DNA from: Lewinellaceae bacterium SD302
GTDB taxonomy: Bacteria; Bacteroidota; Bacteroidia; Chitinophagales; Saprospiraceae
NCBI GenBank assembly: GCA_002591745.1
Contig: PDLQ01000012.1
Location: 62,001 to 126,000, forward strand
Length of the DNA stretch: 64,000 bases
Direction of reading: 5' to 3'
Under the pieces are notes generated by a model. It had not been told where the DNA came from and did no database searches. It was given only the letters and a program-made list of their open reading frames with translations. A program made the translations under genes and the position numbers. Below are positions 17,403 to 25,638 of this stretch, piece by piece (within the stretch, counting starts at the first letter, position 1; each line of letters starts with the position of its first letter).

Positions 17403-18200
17403 CTAGTCCATCATTGCCAGAGGATTGATTGGTTGATTGTCTTTGTGTAACTCATAGTGCAGGTGAGGGCCAGTTGAAGCGCCGGTGGTGCCGACCGCAC
17501 CGATCATTTCACCAAGGTCTACCGACTGACCTACCTCCACCAAGTGAGTCTGCAAATGACTGTAAACAGTAGTGTACCCGTCTTCGTGTTTAATAACGAC
17601 TTGAATACCGTTTTTACCATTACGACCAGCGAAGGTGATTTCACCAGCGGCGGTAGCCAATACCGGGGTACCCATTTCCGCTTTAAAATCGATACCACGG
17701 TGGAGCAGCTGTTTTTTGTGAATGGGGTGAGTACGCATCCCGAAGCCGGAAATAAAGTCGTCCAGTTTTCTACCTGCCAGAGGGCTGGCCGTGGGAGGCT
17801 CTAATGCAGGGTCCAGTAGAGTCAATTCAAGTTCGAAGTCTTTCGCATCCGCCGATTCAAAAACAACTTGCGTATGCTTGTTAGGTGAAGGAGAATTTCC
17901 AAATGGGGACAACAAAAAGAAAGCGGCGACAATGGCCGTTAAGCTACTCAGTCTGATAAGCATTGGTTTGGTTTTTGTGGTAAAATTGATAGTACGGTCG
18001 AGCTTCCTGAGGCGTTCCTTTGACCAGTCGTGGGTAACTGCCGAGAAAGCCTCCTCGAAAGTGACATCACTTGAAGTCATCGCTTCCTCGATCTCGCAGC
18101 AGAGGTGATCCAGTAAAGATTCAGACAATGATGCTTCCAGAGCGGCTTCGTCGAGGTGAACGGCGACCAGATTTATTTGCGATTCGTTTAGTTCGGTCAT
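17403..18200 (-). CDS. M23 family metallopeptidase with N-terminal cytoplasmic domain and one membrane segment
   Basis: Residues 1-75 form an acidic helical domain (LNESQINLVAVHLDE...LCCEIEEAM) like those coded next to PadR regulators. One transmembrane helix follows (about 82-103, LTAIVAAFFLLSPFG), then a short linker and an M23 peptidase domain. The zinc ligands are visible in HRGIDFKAEMGTPV and HLHYELH. M23 enzymes are LytM-type and cleave peptidoglycan cross-bridges outside the membrane. The start overlaps the stop of the PadR gene (ATGA), so the two are translated together and probably share one operator. Fusion of a PadR-partner domain to a cell-wall hydrolase suggests regulated wall remodelling. 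Confidence 0.85.
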   Translation of the reverse strand: MTELNESQINLVAVHLDEAALEASLSESLLDHLCCEIEEAMTSSDVTFEEAFSAVTHDWSKERLRKLDRTINFTTKTKPMLIRLSSLTAIVAAFFLLSPFGNSPSPNKHTQVVFESADAKDFELELTLLDPALEPPTASPLAGRKLDDFISGFGMRTHPIHKKQLLHRGIDFKAEMGTPVLATAAGEITFAGRNGKNGIQVVIKHEDGYTTVYSHLQTHLVEVGQSVDLGEMIGAVGTTGASTGPHLHYELHKDNQPINPLAMMD

Positions 18201-18535
18201 GTACGGTCGGGATTTAGGTCTAGGATACGTTGCATGGTAATCAGGAAGTTCTGGAACTCCTCACGGCGACTAGTAGCGGCACTTCTCCCCTTTTCAGTGA
18301 TCCGGTAGTACTTGCGGGGTCGTCCGTTGACGGTTTCTCGTTCGGCTACGACCATTTCTTCTTTTTCCAGCTTGGCCAGTAGCGGATAAAGCGCACCCTC
18401 AGTAAGCTGGTATTTTCCATTGCTGAGTTCCCCTACCCGCTTGTTCATCTGGTAGCCGTACATGCGCCCTTCGTTGTCGAGCAACTTTAAAACCACGGTT
18501 TGCAAAGTGCCCTTGATCAGTTCTTTTGAATACAT
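18197..18535 (-). CDS. PadR family transcriptional regulator
   Basis: A small winged-helix regulator: ELIKGTLQTVVLKLLDNEGR, then YGYQMNKRVGELSNGKYQLT, TEGALYPLLAKLEKEEMVVA and the beta wing GRPRKYYRITEKGRSAA. I choose ATG 18535 (MYSKELIKG), since the upstream ATG at 18550 lies inside a perfect palindrome that is more likely the operator. The gene overlaps the M23 peptidase gene by 4 bases. In this widespread pairing, PadR represses its own operon and is relieved by an unknown signal. Confidence 0.92.
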   Translation of the reverse strand: MYSKELIKGTLQTVVLKLLDNEGRMYGYQMNKRVGELSNGKYQLTEGALYPLLAKLEKEEMVVAERETVNGRPRKYYRITEKGRSAATSRREEFQNFLITMQRILDLNPDRT

Positions 18536-18544
18536 AGGGCAATA

Positions 18545-18565
18545 ATACATCTAAAATAGATGTAT
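18545..18565. promoter_or_regulatory. Probable PadR operator: perfect 9-bp palindrome arms
   Basis: ATACATCTA (18545-18553) and TAGATGTAT (18557-18565) are perfect reverse complements separated by AAA. The site ends 10 bases upstream of the chosen padR start. PadR proteins bind ATGT/ACAT-type dyads, so autoregulation is the natural reading, though binding is inferred. Confidence 0.65.
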
Positions 18566-18685
18566 GCAAAGGAAAATTCACTTTTAACAGATAATGCGCC
18601 TATCTGATGTGAGGTCCAGCGGGACCAGCAGTATTGGAAGAATCTTTTACCCAGCTTATGGCCCATGAGCAATTCTAAGCTCCTC

Positions 18686-18916
18686 TCAGTATTTCCCTCG
18701 CTTTGGTTTAGCTTTATATATTTTCAATCCCCCCGCAAATATCAGATATAGCCCGGCTAATAGAATCGCTGCCCCTTTCAGCCAAGTTGGGCCACCAGAG
18801 GCGGCAGTTGGATCCGCTGGAGGAGACATAATGTTTTGGTAGCCGACGAATGCGACTACTGGCCCGGCTATAAGCAGAAAGTAGCCGAAATTGAGGTTGC
18901 GAATAAACTTGATCAT
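18686..18916 (-). CDS. Small membrane protein, unknown function
   Basis: 76 aa from ATG 18916 (MIKFIRNLNFGYFLLIAGP). A longer frame to 19015 exists, but its extra residues look unstructured and unlike a protein start. There are two predicted transmembrane helices (about 10-28 and 47-66) separated by a Pro/Ala-rich loop, and a basic C-terminus (KIYKAKPKRGKY) probably in the cytoplasm. I do not recognise a family. It stands alone between the PadR operon and trxB. Confidence 0.5.
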   Translation of the reverse strand: MIKFIRNLNFGYFLLIAGPVVAFVGYQNIMSPPADPTAASGGPTWLKGAAILLAGLYLIFAGGLKIYKAKPKRGKY

Positions 18917-19097
18917 GGTAACTGGGGATCTAAGAGGCGGTAAGCTTACGGCTAAATGATGATTGATGCAGCGATACCACAGCTCAAAAGGCGCATGGCG
19001 ACAAAAGCAGTCCAATGATCCTTAACCTTGGCTGTGCTAGAGTGTTATTTTCTGGGCGAGATACTATACCTTCGCCGAAACTCTAAATTATATCGAA

Positions 19098-20042
19098 ATG
19101 TCAAACGGAAAAGAACCACTTAAGACCGTTATCGTAGGCTCCGGCCCCGCCGGTTATACTGCCGCTATCTATGCCGCCCGTGCTAATCTCAGTCCCGTAC
19201 TGTACACTGGCAAGGAGCCCGGCGGTCAATTGATGATAACGACCGACGTGGAGAACTTCCCCGGTTACCCCGATGGCATCATGGGGCCGCAAATGATGGA
19301 GGACCTGCGGAAGCAAGCTGAGAGATTCAATACCGAGGTGAAATTCGAAATGATTGAAAAAGTAGACTTCTCCGGTCCGGTCCATAAAGTCTACACCGAA
19401 GCCGGTGAGGAAATTCAGGCCCATACCGTTATTATTTCCACGGGTGCCAGTGCCAAATGGCTCGGACTTGAAAGTGAGCAACGGCTGACCAACAAAGGAG
19501 TTAGCGCCTGTGCAGTTTGTGATGGTTTCTTCTACCGGGGCAAGGAATGTGCCATCGTCGGTGCCGGCGACAGTGCCTGTGAGGAAGCACTTTATTTGAG
19601 TAACCTCTGCCCGACTGTTCACATGTTCGTACGCCGCGATGAAATGCGCGCAAGCAAGATTATGCAGGACCGCGTGAAAAAGCAAAAGAATATAAAAATA
19701 TACTGGAACACCGAAACTCAGGAAATCCTGGGCGAAGACGGAGTGACCGGTGTACGGGTTAAAAACAACAAGACGGGCGAAGAGCAATCTATCGATATCG
19801 CCGGTTTCTTCGTAGCCATTGGTCACACCCCAAATACTGCCATTTTCAAGGACTGGCTGGAGATGGAGGATACCGGTTATCTGATACACCAGCCCAACAG
19901 CACTAAAACTAACGTGCCAGGTGTGTTCGTCAGCGGTGACGCCGCCGACCACGTTTATCGCCAAGCCATCACCGCCGCTGGTACGGGATGTATGGCTGCC
20001 CTGGACGCAGAACGGTACCTGGGTGAACAGGGAATTATCTAA
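19098..20042 (+). CDS. trxB: Thioredoxin-disulfide reductase
   Basis: This flavoenzyme passes electrons from NADPH through FAD and a redox-active disulfide to thioredoxin. Visible features are the FAD-binding VGSGPAGYTAAIYAARA, the redox CAVC in NKGVSACAVCDGFFYRGKE, the NADPH-binding GAGDSACEEALYLS and the C-terminal FAD motif VFVSGDAADHVYRQAITAAG. The length of 314 aa is typical. TACCTTCG at 19067-19074 may be a -7 box, with no good -33 partner. A strong terminator follows the stop. Confidence 0.97.
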   Translation: MSNGKEPLKTVIVGSGPAGYTAAIYAARANLSPVLYTGKEPGGQLMITTDVENFPGYPDGIMGPQMMEDLRKQAERFNTEVKFEMIEKVDFSGPVHKVYTEAGEEIQAHTVIISTGASAKWLGLESEQRLTNKGVSACAVCDGFFYRGKECAIVGAGDSACEEALYLSNLCPTVHMFVRRDEMRASKIMQDRVKKQKNIKIYWNTETQEILGEDGVTGVRVKNNKTGEEQSIDIAGFFVAIGHTPNTAIFKDWLEMEDTGYLIHQPNSTKTNVPGVFVSGDAADHVYRQAITAAGTGCMAALDAERYLGEQGII

Positions 20043-20070
20043 AGTCCTGTTTTTCAGACGCTAAAATTCC

Positions 20071-20104
20071 AAAGCGGCTTTTCTTCTAAGAAAGGCCGCT
20101 TTTT
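20071..20104 (+). terminator. Intrinsic terminator of trxB
   Basis: A 13-bp stem (AGCGGC then TTTTCTT pairing with AAGAAAG then GCCGCT) with a 2-base loop, followed by TTTT. It starts 29 bases after the trxB stop. Confidence 0.85.
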
Positions 20105-20161
20105 ATGTAACGCTATTTGTCGTCGACCCCATAAAGGAGTAAACAACCCAATACTTCTTTT

Positions 20162-20641
20162 ATGAAAAACTTATTTCCTTTACTCGCTTTAGCCTTGGTC
20201 GTACTCTTTTCCGTGGGCTGCAACAAAGATGACGATGATGATGGCGGCGGCGGTGGAACCGGCGGCGACAACGATGATCTGACCATCACCCTGACCTGGG
20301 AAACCGCCGGGGTAGACCTCGACCTTTCACTGGTAGACCCGGGCTTCGGAAGCGTAGGTGGTGGATTCTCCTTCAATTCCAACGGACTATCCAGCGGCGA
20401 CGACCTTGAAGGCCCAGGCGAAGAAGTGATTACTTTCGACGACAATGCGCCAGACGGTCAGTACATTATCTCCGTAGATGCGATTGATGAAGACATCAGT
20501 ATCCCCTTTACGCTCAGTGTACAAAGTAAGACTGACGGCCGGGAATTCAATGAATCTATTTTTGATGATCCTGACCTGGCCAATGATGGGCTTTTCATGG
20601 TCATCGTTGTGAAGGAAGGTAGTAACCTGAATTTTCAGTAA
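20162..20641 (+). CDS. Surface-type lipoprotein, DUF2135-like
   Basis: A 159 aa lipoprotein (MKNLFPLLALALVVLFSVGC). The cysteine is followed by NKDDDDDGGGGGTGGDNDD. An acidic run right after the cysteine matches the lipoprotein export signal known in Bacteroidota, so display on the cell surface is likely. The mature part, TLTWETAGVDLDLSLVDP onward, resembles DUF2135/YfaP-like beta domains, and the protein is strongly acidic overall. It has its own terminator and is flanked by trxB and the aldolase gene, with which it shares no obvious function. Confidence 0.7.
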   Translation: MKNLFPLLALALVVLFSVGCNKDDDDDGGGGGTGGDNDDLTITLTWETAGVDLDLSLVDPGFGSVGGGFSFNSNGLSSGDDLEGPGEEVITFDDNAPDGQYIISVDAIDEDISIPFTLSVQSKTDGREFNESIFDDPDLANDGLFMVIVVKEGSNLNFQ

Positions 20642-20663
20642 GCTGGTCTAACTTACTAGCATT

Positions 20664-20672
20664 GCTACTTTG
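20664..20672 (+). repeat. Dispersed signal word GCTACTTTG (intergenic copy)
   Basis: Exact copy in CATTGCTACTTTGATAGTC followed by AAAAAAT. It lies 22 bases after the lipoprotein stop and before the terminator at 20704-20740. Confidence 0.8.
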
Positions 20673-20703
20673 ATAGTCAAAAAATACAATCATTGCTGAT
20701 TGC

Positions 20704-20740
20704 ACGGCTCGTTTCCTTTTTGGAGACGGGCCGTTTTGTT
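20704..20740 (+). terminator. Intrinsic terminator after the lipoprotein gene
   Basis: A 13-bp stem with two G-U pairs (20704-20716 with 20722-20734), a T5 loop and a trailing TTTGTT. Its T tract overlaps the -33 box of the aldolase promoter. Confidence 0.8.
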
Positions 20741-20765
20741 TAGGGCATTGAGTTTCGCATCTTTG
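20735..20765 (+). promoter_or_regulatory. Bacteroidota-type promoter of the aldolase gene
   Basis: TTTG at 20735-20738, a 19-base spacer, then CATCTTTG at 20758-20765. This is one mismatch from the consensus TTTG-N19-21-TAnnTTTG. It predicts a leader of about 25 bases before ATG 20798. Confidence 0.65.
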
Positions 20766-20797
20766 GGACTTAATTGAAAAACCTAAATTAAGCAATA

Positions 20798-21874
20798 ATG
20801 GCAAAGCAAAAATTCCGGGCCGGCGTATTGTACGGCGACGAAGTTACCCAGCTCTTCAATTACGCCAACGAGCAGAATTTCGCGATCCCTGCGGTTAACG
20901 TGACCAGCAGCAGTACCGTAAATGCCGTTTTAGAAACAGCTCGTGACCTCAACTCTCCCGTCATTATTCAATTCAGCAACGGTGGAGCTTCTTTCTTCGC
21001 CGGAAAAGGATTGGACAACTCCGACCAAAAAGCCGCCATTCTCGGTGGTATCAGCGGTGGCATGCACGTACATGCCATGGCCGAGGCTTACGGTGTACCC
21101 GTAGTACTGCACACCGATCACTGTGCCAAGAAAATCCTGCCCTGGATAGAGGGATTGCTGAGTGCCGGCGAAGAGTTCTACGCCAAGCGTGGTTACCCAC
21201 TGTACAGTTCTCACATGCTGGACCTCAGTGAGGAGCCACTGGAAGAGAACCTGGAGATCAGCTCCCGTTTCTTCAAGCGCATGGCCAAAATCGGTATGAC
21301 GATCGAGATCGAACTCGGCGTAACCGGTGGTGAAGAAGACGGCGTAGATAACACTGACGTAGATAGCAGCCGTCTTTATACCCAACCCGAAGAGGTCTTC
21401 GAATCTTACCAGGCCCTGAGCAAGATCGACAACAAATTTACCATCGCCGCAGCCTTCGGTAACGTTCACGGTGTATACAAGCCCGGGAACGTGGAACTGC
21501 GCCCGGTAATTCTCAAAAACAGCCAGGACTACCTGAAAGAAAAGCTGAACATCGAGGAAGACAACCCCATCAATTTCGTATTTCACGGTGGTAGTGGTTC
21601 CAGTCAGGAAGACATTCGCGAAGCCATCAGTTACGGTGCCATAAAAATGAATATCGATACCGATCTTCAGTGGGCTTACTGGGACGGCGTGCGCGGCTAC
21701 GAGGCCAAAAACAAAGACTACCTGCAAGGTCAGATCGGCAACCCCGACGGCGAAGAGGTGCCCAACAAAAAGTATTATGACCCCCGCAAATGGGTACGCG
21801 TGGCCGAGCAGAGTTTCAGTACACGGCTGAAGCAGGCTTTTGAAGATTTGAATTGCGTGGACGTACTTGGGTAA
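20798..21874 (+). CDS. fbaA: Class II fructose-bisphosphate aldolase
   Basis: A zinc-dependent aldolase of glycolysis/gluconeogenesis that splits fructose 1,6-bisphosphate into dihydroxyacetone phosphate and glyceraldehyde 3-phosphate. At 358 aa it belongs to the longer FbaA (class IIA) type. Visible motifs are PVVLHTDHCAKKILPW with zinc ligand and catalytic Asp/His, MTIEIELGVTGGEEDGVDN, AAAFGNVHGVYKPGNV and VFHGGSGSSQEDIREAISYG. It has its own promoter and no operon partner. Confidence 0.97.
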   Translation: MAKQKFRAGVLYGDEVTQLFNYANEQNFAIPAVNVTSSSTVNAVLETARDLNSPVIIQFSNGGASFFAGKGLDNSDQKAAILGGISGGMHVHAMAEAYGVPVVLHTDHCAKKILPWIEGLLSAGEEFYAKRGYPLYSSHMLDLSEEPLEENLEISSRFFKRMAKIGMTIEIELGVTGGEEDGVDNTDVDSSRLYTQPEEVFESYQALSKIDNKFTIAAAFGNVHGVYKPGNVELRPVILKNSQDYLKEKLNIEEDNPINFVFHGGSGSSQEDIREAISYGAIKMNIDTDLQWAYWDGVRGYEAKNKDYLQGQIGNPDGEEVPNKKYYDPRKWVRVAEQSFSTRLKQAFEDLNCVDVLG

Positions 21875-21908
21875 TTAGACACAAGATGTCTCGCCGGCCA
21901 AACCGTTT

Positions 21909-22043
21909 CGTAAGAAGGATACCATAGGCGACTTATACGCCAGTAGGAATGGGTTAGCTCGGGCTACGCTGCGCCCGCCGTTTGGGGAGCCTCGTGCACA
22001 CATTCCCATGAGCGTACTCGTTTAATTGGATTTCCTTCCTACG
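21909..22043. repeat. Long imperfect inverted repeat between the aldolase and BCCT genes
   Basis: The left part (from CGTAAGAAGGA at 21909) and the reverse complement of the right part (CGTAGGAAGGA, ending at 22043) align over roughly 60 bases with small gaps, sharing CGTA-GAAGGA, CCA, CGA, TACGC and GGAATG in order. This would fold into a long imperfect hairpin 27 bases before the BCCT start. It could be a small mobile-element relic or a structured leader. Confidence 0.5.
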
Positions 22044-22070
22044 CAGTGAGCGAAGCGAGCAAGCAATCTT

Positions 22071-23573
22071 ATGTCTGTCAATATGTTAAAACTCAGACTC
22101 TTCGTCATTCTTCCTCCGGTCGTCCTGCTATTCACCGGCCTGGCGTTCAGTTTGATAAATGAGGTAGCTTTTGTAGCACTACTTCAAACATTAGTGGGCC
22201 AATTGATCAGCCAATTCAACTGGTTGTTCAGCTGGTCCACTTTTTCATTCGTTTTGCTGGTAGTAGCCGTCTACATTTCACCACTGGGCACACGAAAGAT
22301 CGGTGGCCCGGATGCCGTGCCAATTCTGACGCGCTGGCGCTGGTTCGCCATCACCCTGTGTACCACTATTGCTACCGGTATACTTTTTTGGGGGACGGCC
22401 GAGCCGATCTTCCACCTTCGCGATTATCCGCTAACCGGTGAGCCCGATCCGGCTTTCGCCATGTCTACTCTCTTTCTGCACTGGACCATTACGCCCTACG
22501 CCATATATACCGTGGCGGGGCTGGCTTTTGCATTAGCTTATTACAATCGCAAGCAGCAGTTTTCGCTGGGCAGTATGCTTTTTGCCTTGCGTGATCGTCC
22601 GGTATCCGAACGGACAGCAGCGCTAGTCGATAGCATCTGTCTTTATGCTTTGGTGGCGGGCATGGCCGCCAGTTTGGGTGCAGGTGTATTGACGCTAGCG
22701 GGTGGGATGGAGCAATATTATCCGGGTTTTTCTGGCCCCTTTGGATATGGGCTAATTTGCCTGGCCATCGTTCTGGCCTTTATCCTATCAGCCGGCTCGG
22801 GTTTGCAACGGGGAATCCGTTGGTTGTCCGGCTTCAATTTTATCGGTTTCAGCCTGCTGGCCGTACTGATCTTCTCCGTTAGTCCGACTGGTGAACTCTT
22901 GGAACTTGCCGCAGTCGGCCTGAGCGATTTTTTCATCAATTTTCTTCCGCGCAGTACCGACATTAATAGCGGTATCCCCGCCGACTGGCAGCAAGACTGG
23001 ACCATCTTTAACTGGGCCAACTGGTTTGCCTGGGCACCGATTTCGGCACTGTTTCTGGGCAGACTCTCCGTGGGATATACCGTACGGCAATTTATCCGAG
23101 TCAATTGGCTATGGACATCTCTGTTCGGTGGGGTATGGATGGTCATCTTCGGGGGGTCCGCAATCGCAATGGACGAGCAGACTGGTGGAGATTTGCAGTT
23201 GCTGTTAACGGAAAGCGGAGCGGAAAGTATTGTATATGCGCTCTTTGCTACTTTGCCAGGACAAAAAATTATCGTTCCCTTTTTCCTGCTTCTCGTCTTT
23301 CTGAGCTACGTAACCGCCGCGGACAGCAACGTATCCGCCATGAGCGCACTTAGTATAAAAGGTATCAGTCCGGAACATCCGGAGGCACCGCTGAGGGTAA
23401 AGATTTTCTGGGGTTCCGTAATTGGTTTGGTTGCCTGGACGATGGTTTCCAAAGCGGGGCTCGACGGGATCAGGTCGATCTCTATCCTGGGTGGTTTTCC
23501 GGCGATGCTGCTGATCATTCTGGTGGCCATTGGGCTGGTCCGGACTATGGTGAACAGTTTTGGCCCACGATAA
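22071..23573 (+). CDS. BCCT family transporter (betaine/choline/carnitine type)
   Basis: A 500 aa secondary transporter with about 12 transmembrane helices. The BCCT signature is clear: GGPDAVPILTRWRWFAITL, then TGILFWGTAEPIFHL, and the tryptophan-rich ANWFAWAPISALFLGRLSVG. The family imports trimethylammonium compounds for osmoprotection or catabolism, usually with Na+ or H+. Long cytosolic regulatory tails are absent, so osmosensing like BetP is not evident. A copy of GCTACTTTG (23247-23255) falls in a coding segment (YALFATLPGQK). A large inverted repeat lies just upstream. Confidence 0.93.
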   Translation: MSVNMLKLRLFVILPPVVLLFTGLAFSLINEVAFVALLQTLVGQLISQFNWLFSWSTFSFVLLVVAVYISPLGTRKIGGPDAVPILTRWRWFAITLCTTIATGILFWGTAEPIFHLRDYPLTGEPDPAFAMSTLFLHWTITPYAIYTVAGLAFALAYYNRKQQFSLGSMLFALRDRPVSERTAALVDSICLYALVAGMAASLGAGVLTLAGGMEQYYPGFSGPFGYGLICLAIVLAFILSAGSGLQRGIRWLSGFNFIGFSLLAVLIFSVSPTGELLELAAVGLSDFFINFLPRSTDINSGIPADWQQDWTIFNWANWFAWAPISALFLGRLSVGYTVRQFIRVNWLWTSLFGGVWMVIFGGSAIAMDEQTGGDLQLLLTESGAESIVYALFATLPGQKIIVPFFLLLVFLSYVTAADSNVSAMSALSIKGISPEHPEAPLRVKIFWGSVIGLVAWTMVSKAGLDGIRSISILGGFPAMLLIILVAIGLVRTMVNSFGPR

Positions 23574-23653
23574 GGTGATTTTGCCACCTTAGCACAGACA
23601 TCAAGTCGGGCGTCTCAAACTAGGGGCCTCCGTCGTCAATCAGCGGCGTACAA

Positions 23654-24529
23654 TCAATCTACGTACCGCCGCAAAAGATTGCTGTAAGCGTCTATTCTCC
23701 GGTCCCGGAAAAAGGGCCAGATCCTGCGTACCTCTTCGGTACGTTGGCGATCAATATCTACGACTACCGCAATTTCTTCGTCGGCCGGAGCTTGGTAAAG
23801 GAGCTCGCCCTGGGGGCCGGCCACGAAGCTTTGGCCCCAGAAAGTAATCCCCCCCGTTGTCCCGCTCGGGTCGGCCTCGTATCCGGTACGGTTAACCGCC
23901 ACCACTGGCAGTCCGTTGGCTACGGCATGGCCGCGTTGGCTGATCTGCCAGGCATTGAATTGTCGCTGTTTCTCATCGTCGGGATCCGTACTTTCCCAAC
24001 CGATAGCCGTTGGATAAATCAGGATTTCAGCTCCGGCCAGGGCCATCAACCGGGCGGCTTCGGGGTACCATTGGTCCCAACACACCAAGACACCCAACTT
24101 ACCCAGGCTGGTAGAAATCGGCTGAAAGCCCAGATCACCCGGCGTGAAATAAAATTTCTCGTAGTAAGCCGGGTCATCCGGAATGTGCATTTTGCGATAG
24201 ATACCCGCAATGGAACCGTCCTTTTCCAATACTACGGCGGTATTATGGTATAAACCGGGCGCGCGTTTTTCAAAGAGGGAGAGTACAATAACCAGTCCTA
24301 ATTCTTTAGCGACACTCCCAAATTCTTCCGTGGAAGGACCCGGAATTGTCTCGCCCTGGTCAAAAACATCGACGTTTTCCGTTTGGCAAAAGTACAGTCC
24401 GCAGTGTAATTCCTGCAGTACGATCAACTCAGTTCCACCCGTGGCCAGTTGACGGATTTTGGCTATCAAAGTAGCAATGTTTTCTGCTCGGCTGGCGGTG
24501 TTCCGCTGCTGAATGATTCCGACTTTCAT
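23654..24529 (-). CDS. aguB: N-carbamoylputrescine amidase
   Basis: A nitrilase-superfamily amidase that releases putrescine, CO2 and NH3 from N-carbamoylputrescine. The Glu-Lys-Cys triad is visible in VLQELHCGLYF, IYRKMHIPDDPAYYEKFYF and VLVCWDQWYPEAARL, and the sequence pattern is that of AguB. The preceding enzyme, agmatine deiminase, is coded at 33203-34300. Near the N-terminus the dispersed word is translated as NIATLIAKI (24467-24475). The gene lies 42 bases downstream of rsmE on the same strand. Confidence 0.93.
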   Translation of the reverse strand: MKVGIIQQRNTASRAENIATLIAKIRQLATGGTELIVLQELHCGLYFCQTENVDVFDQGETIPGPSTEEFGSVAKELGLVIVLSLFEKRAPGLYHNTAVVLEKDGSIAGIYRKMHIPDDPAYYEKFYFTPGDLGFQPISTSLGKLGVLVCWDQWYPEAARLMALAGAEILIYPTAIGWESTDPDDEKQRQFNAWQISQRGHAVANGLPVVAVNRTGYEADPSGTTGGITFWGQSFVAGPQGELLYQAPADEEIAVVVDIDRQRTEEVRRIWPFFRDRRIDAYSNLLRRYVD

Positions 24530-24557
24530 GGACTAAAATATACTGATCAAGTGAATT

Positions 24558-24569
24558 AATGATAAAATG
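24558..24569 (+). repeat. Second dispersed word, AATGATAAAATG
   Basis: This 12-mer is exact here and, in reverse complement, at 42610-42621 and 61855-61866. It lies between rsmE and aguB. Confidence 0.6.
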
Positions 24570-24571
24570 AG

Positions 24572-25276
24572 TTACAACAACCTGGCGTTTGCAACTTCGC
24601 TCAAGGCAACGATAGCCGCCGTCTCCGTCCGTAACCGATTCTTACCCAGACTTCCTGCTTTAAAACCGGCAGCGATTGCCAGCCTAGCTTCATCTTCAGA
24701 AAAACCTCCTTCCGGCCCGATGAGAATGTAAACGTCCTTTTCCTTTTCAAAACGACTTAGCAGCGGGGTGTTAATTTCCTCATCGATCCAGGCCAGTAAC
24801 CCAATAGTAGTCGGTGCAAGTTCCAGTAGATCATTGAATTTGCGCAAAGGAGCCAGCTCTGGCAACCAAGCTTGTAGAGACTGTTTCATGGCACTTTCCA
24901 GAATTTTTTCCAACCGCTCCGGTTTAAGTTTTCGTCTCTCACTGTGGTGGCTGATGAAGGGCTGCAGCACATCCACTCCGATCTCTACGGCCTTTTCCAG
25001 CAGGAACTCTAATCTATCGGCGGTTTTGGGTGGACCGAATGCCAGGGTGACCTGCTGATTGGTCCGCTTTTCCTCTCTGCGCAAAACAGATACATCCAAC
25101 GAACAGGATTTCTTACCCGTCTCTGTGATCTGACCACTGAACCAGCCTCCCTTACCGTCTACCAAATCGATCCGATCACCGACTCTCTTACGTAACACCT
25201 GTACAACGTGGCGGGCTTCACTTTCGGGAAGTTCATAGTGGCCGTCGACCAGATCGGGAGCATAGAATAGCTGCAT
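24572..25276 (-). CDS. rsmE: 16S rRNA (uracil(1498)-N(3))-methyltransferase
   Basis: A SPOUT-class methyltransferase that methylates U1498 of 16S rRNA using S-adenosylmethionine. The N-terminal PUA-like domain contains SEARHVVQVLRKRVGDRIDL. The C-terminal SPOUT knot shows VYILIGPEGGFSEDEARLA and SLGKNRLRTETAAIVAL. The length of 234 aa is typical. Confidence 0.95.
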   Translation of the reverse strand: MQLFYAPDLVDGHYELPESEARHVVQVLRKRVGDRIDLVDGKGGWFSGQITETGKKSCSLDVSVLRREEKRTNQQVTLAFGPPKTADRLEFLLEKAVEIGVDVLQPFISHHSERRKLKPERLEKILESAMKQSLQAWLPELAPLRKFNDLLELAPTTIGLLAWIDEEINTPLLSRFEKEKDVYILIGPEGGFSEDEARLAIAAGFKAGSLGKNRLRTETAAIVALSEVANARLL

Positions 25277-25638
25277 TAAACTGTTTTAGAATTAAGTAAA
25301 CTGTTAAACACTGAGAACTATTGGTTAGTGTTATCGCGGAGCTAGAAGTTTAACCACAACCAAGCGACCGTTCTCATCATAAAGTATAGGTAAATAGATG
25401 GCGTTTATAGACCGACTAAAACAATTCAGACCGGTACATGACCGAAAGTAAGTCGGCCCCCTTGCTTGACCAAAAACTACGCTACTTTAATGCGAAACCA
25501 AGCTTGCTACTTTGTTAGCCAGACCAATAAAAGCTCACTAATCGTTCATCATCCTTAAAACTGTAGGCCATAAAATCATGAATCCGACAATACAGATCGT
25601 AAATCGTAAATTTGGACTCTCATCCCAACCAACTAAAT
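25277..25638. other. Intergenic region with two signal words, no gene seen
   Basis: The 362 bases lie between the divergent rsmE and T9SS cargo genes and should carry both promoters. They contain a near copy GCTACTTTA (25481-25489) and an exact GCTACTTTG (25506-25514) in the same orientation. No convincing ORF, RNA gene or promoter pair was seen; a TTG at 25612 in frame with the cargo gene is unlikely to be its start. Confidence 0.6.
25506..25520 (+). repeat. Extended copy of the dispersed word, GCTACTTTGTTAGCC
   Basis: One of four exact 15-base copies in the window. A near copy of the 9-mer lies 16 bases to its left. Confidence 0.8.
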
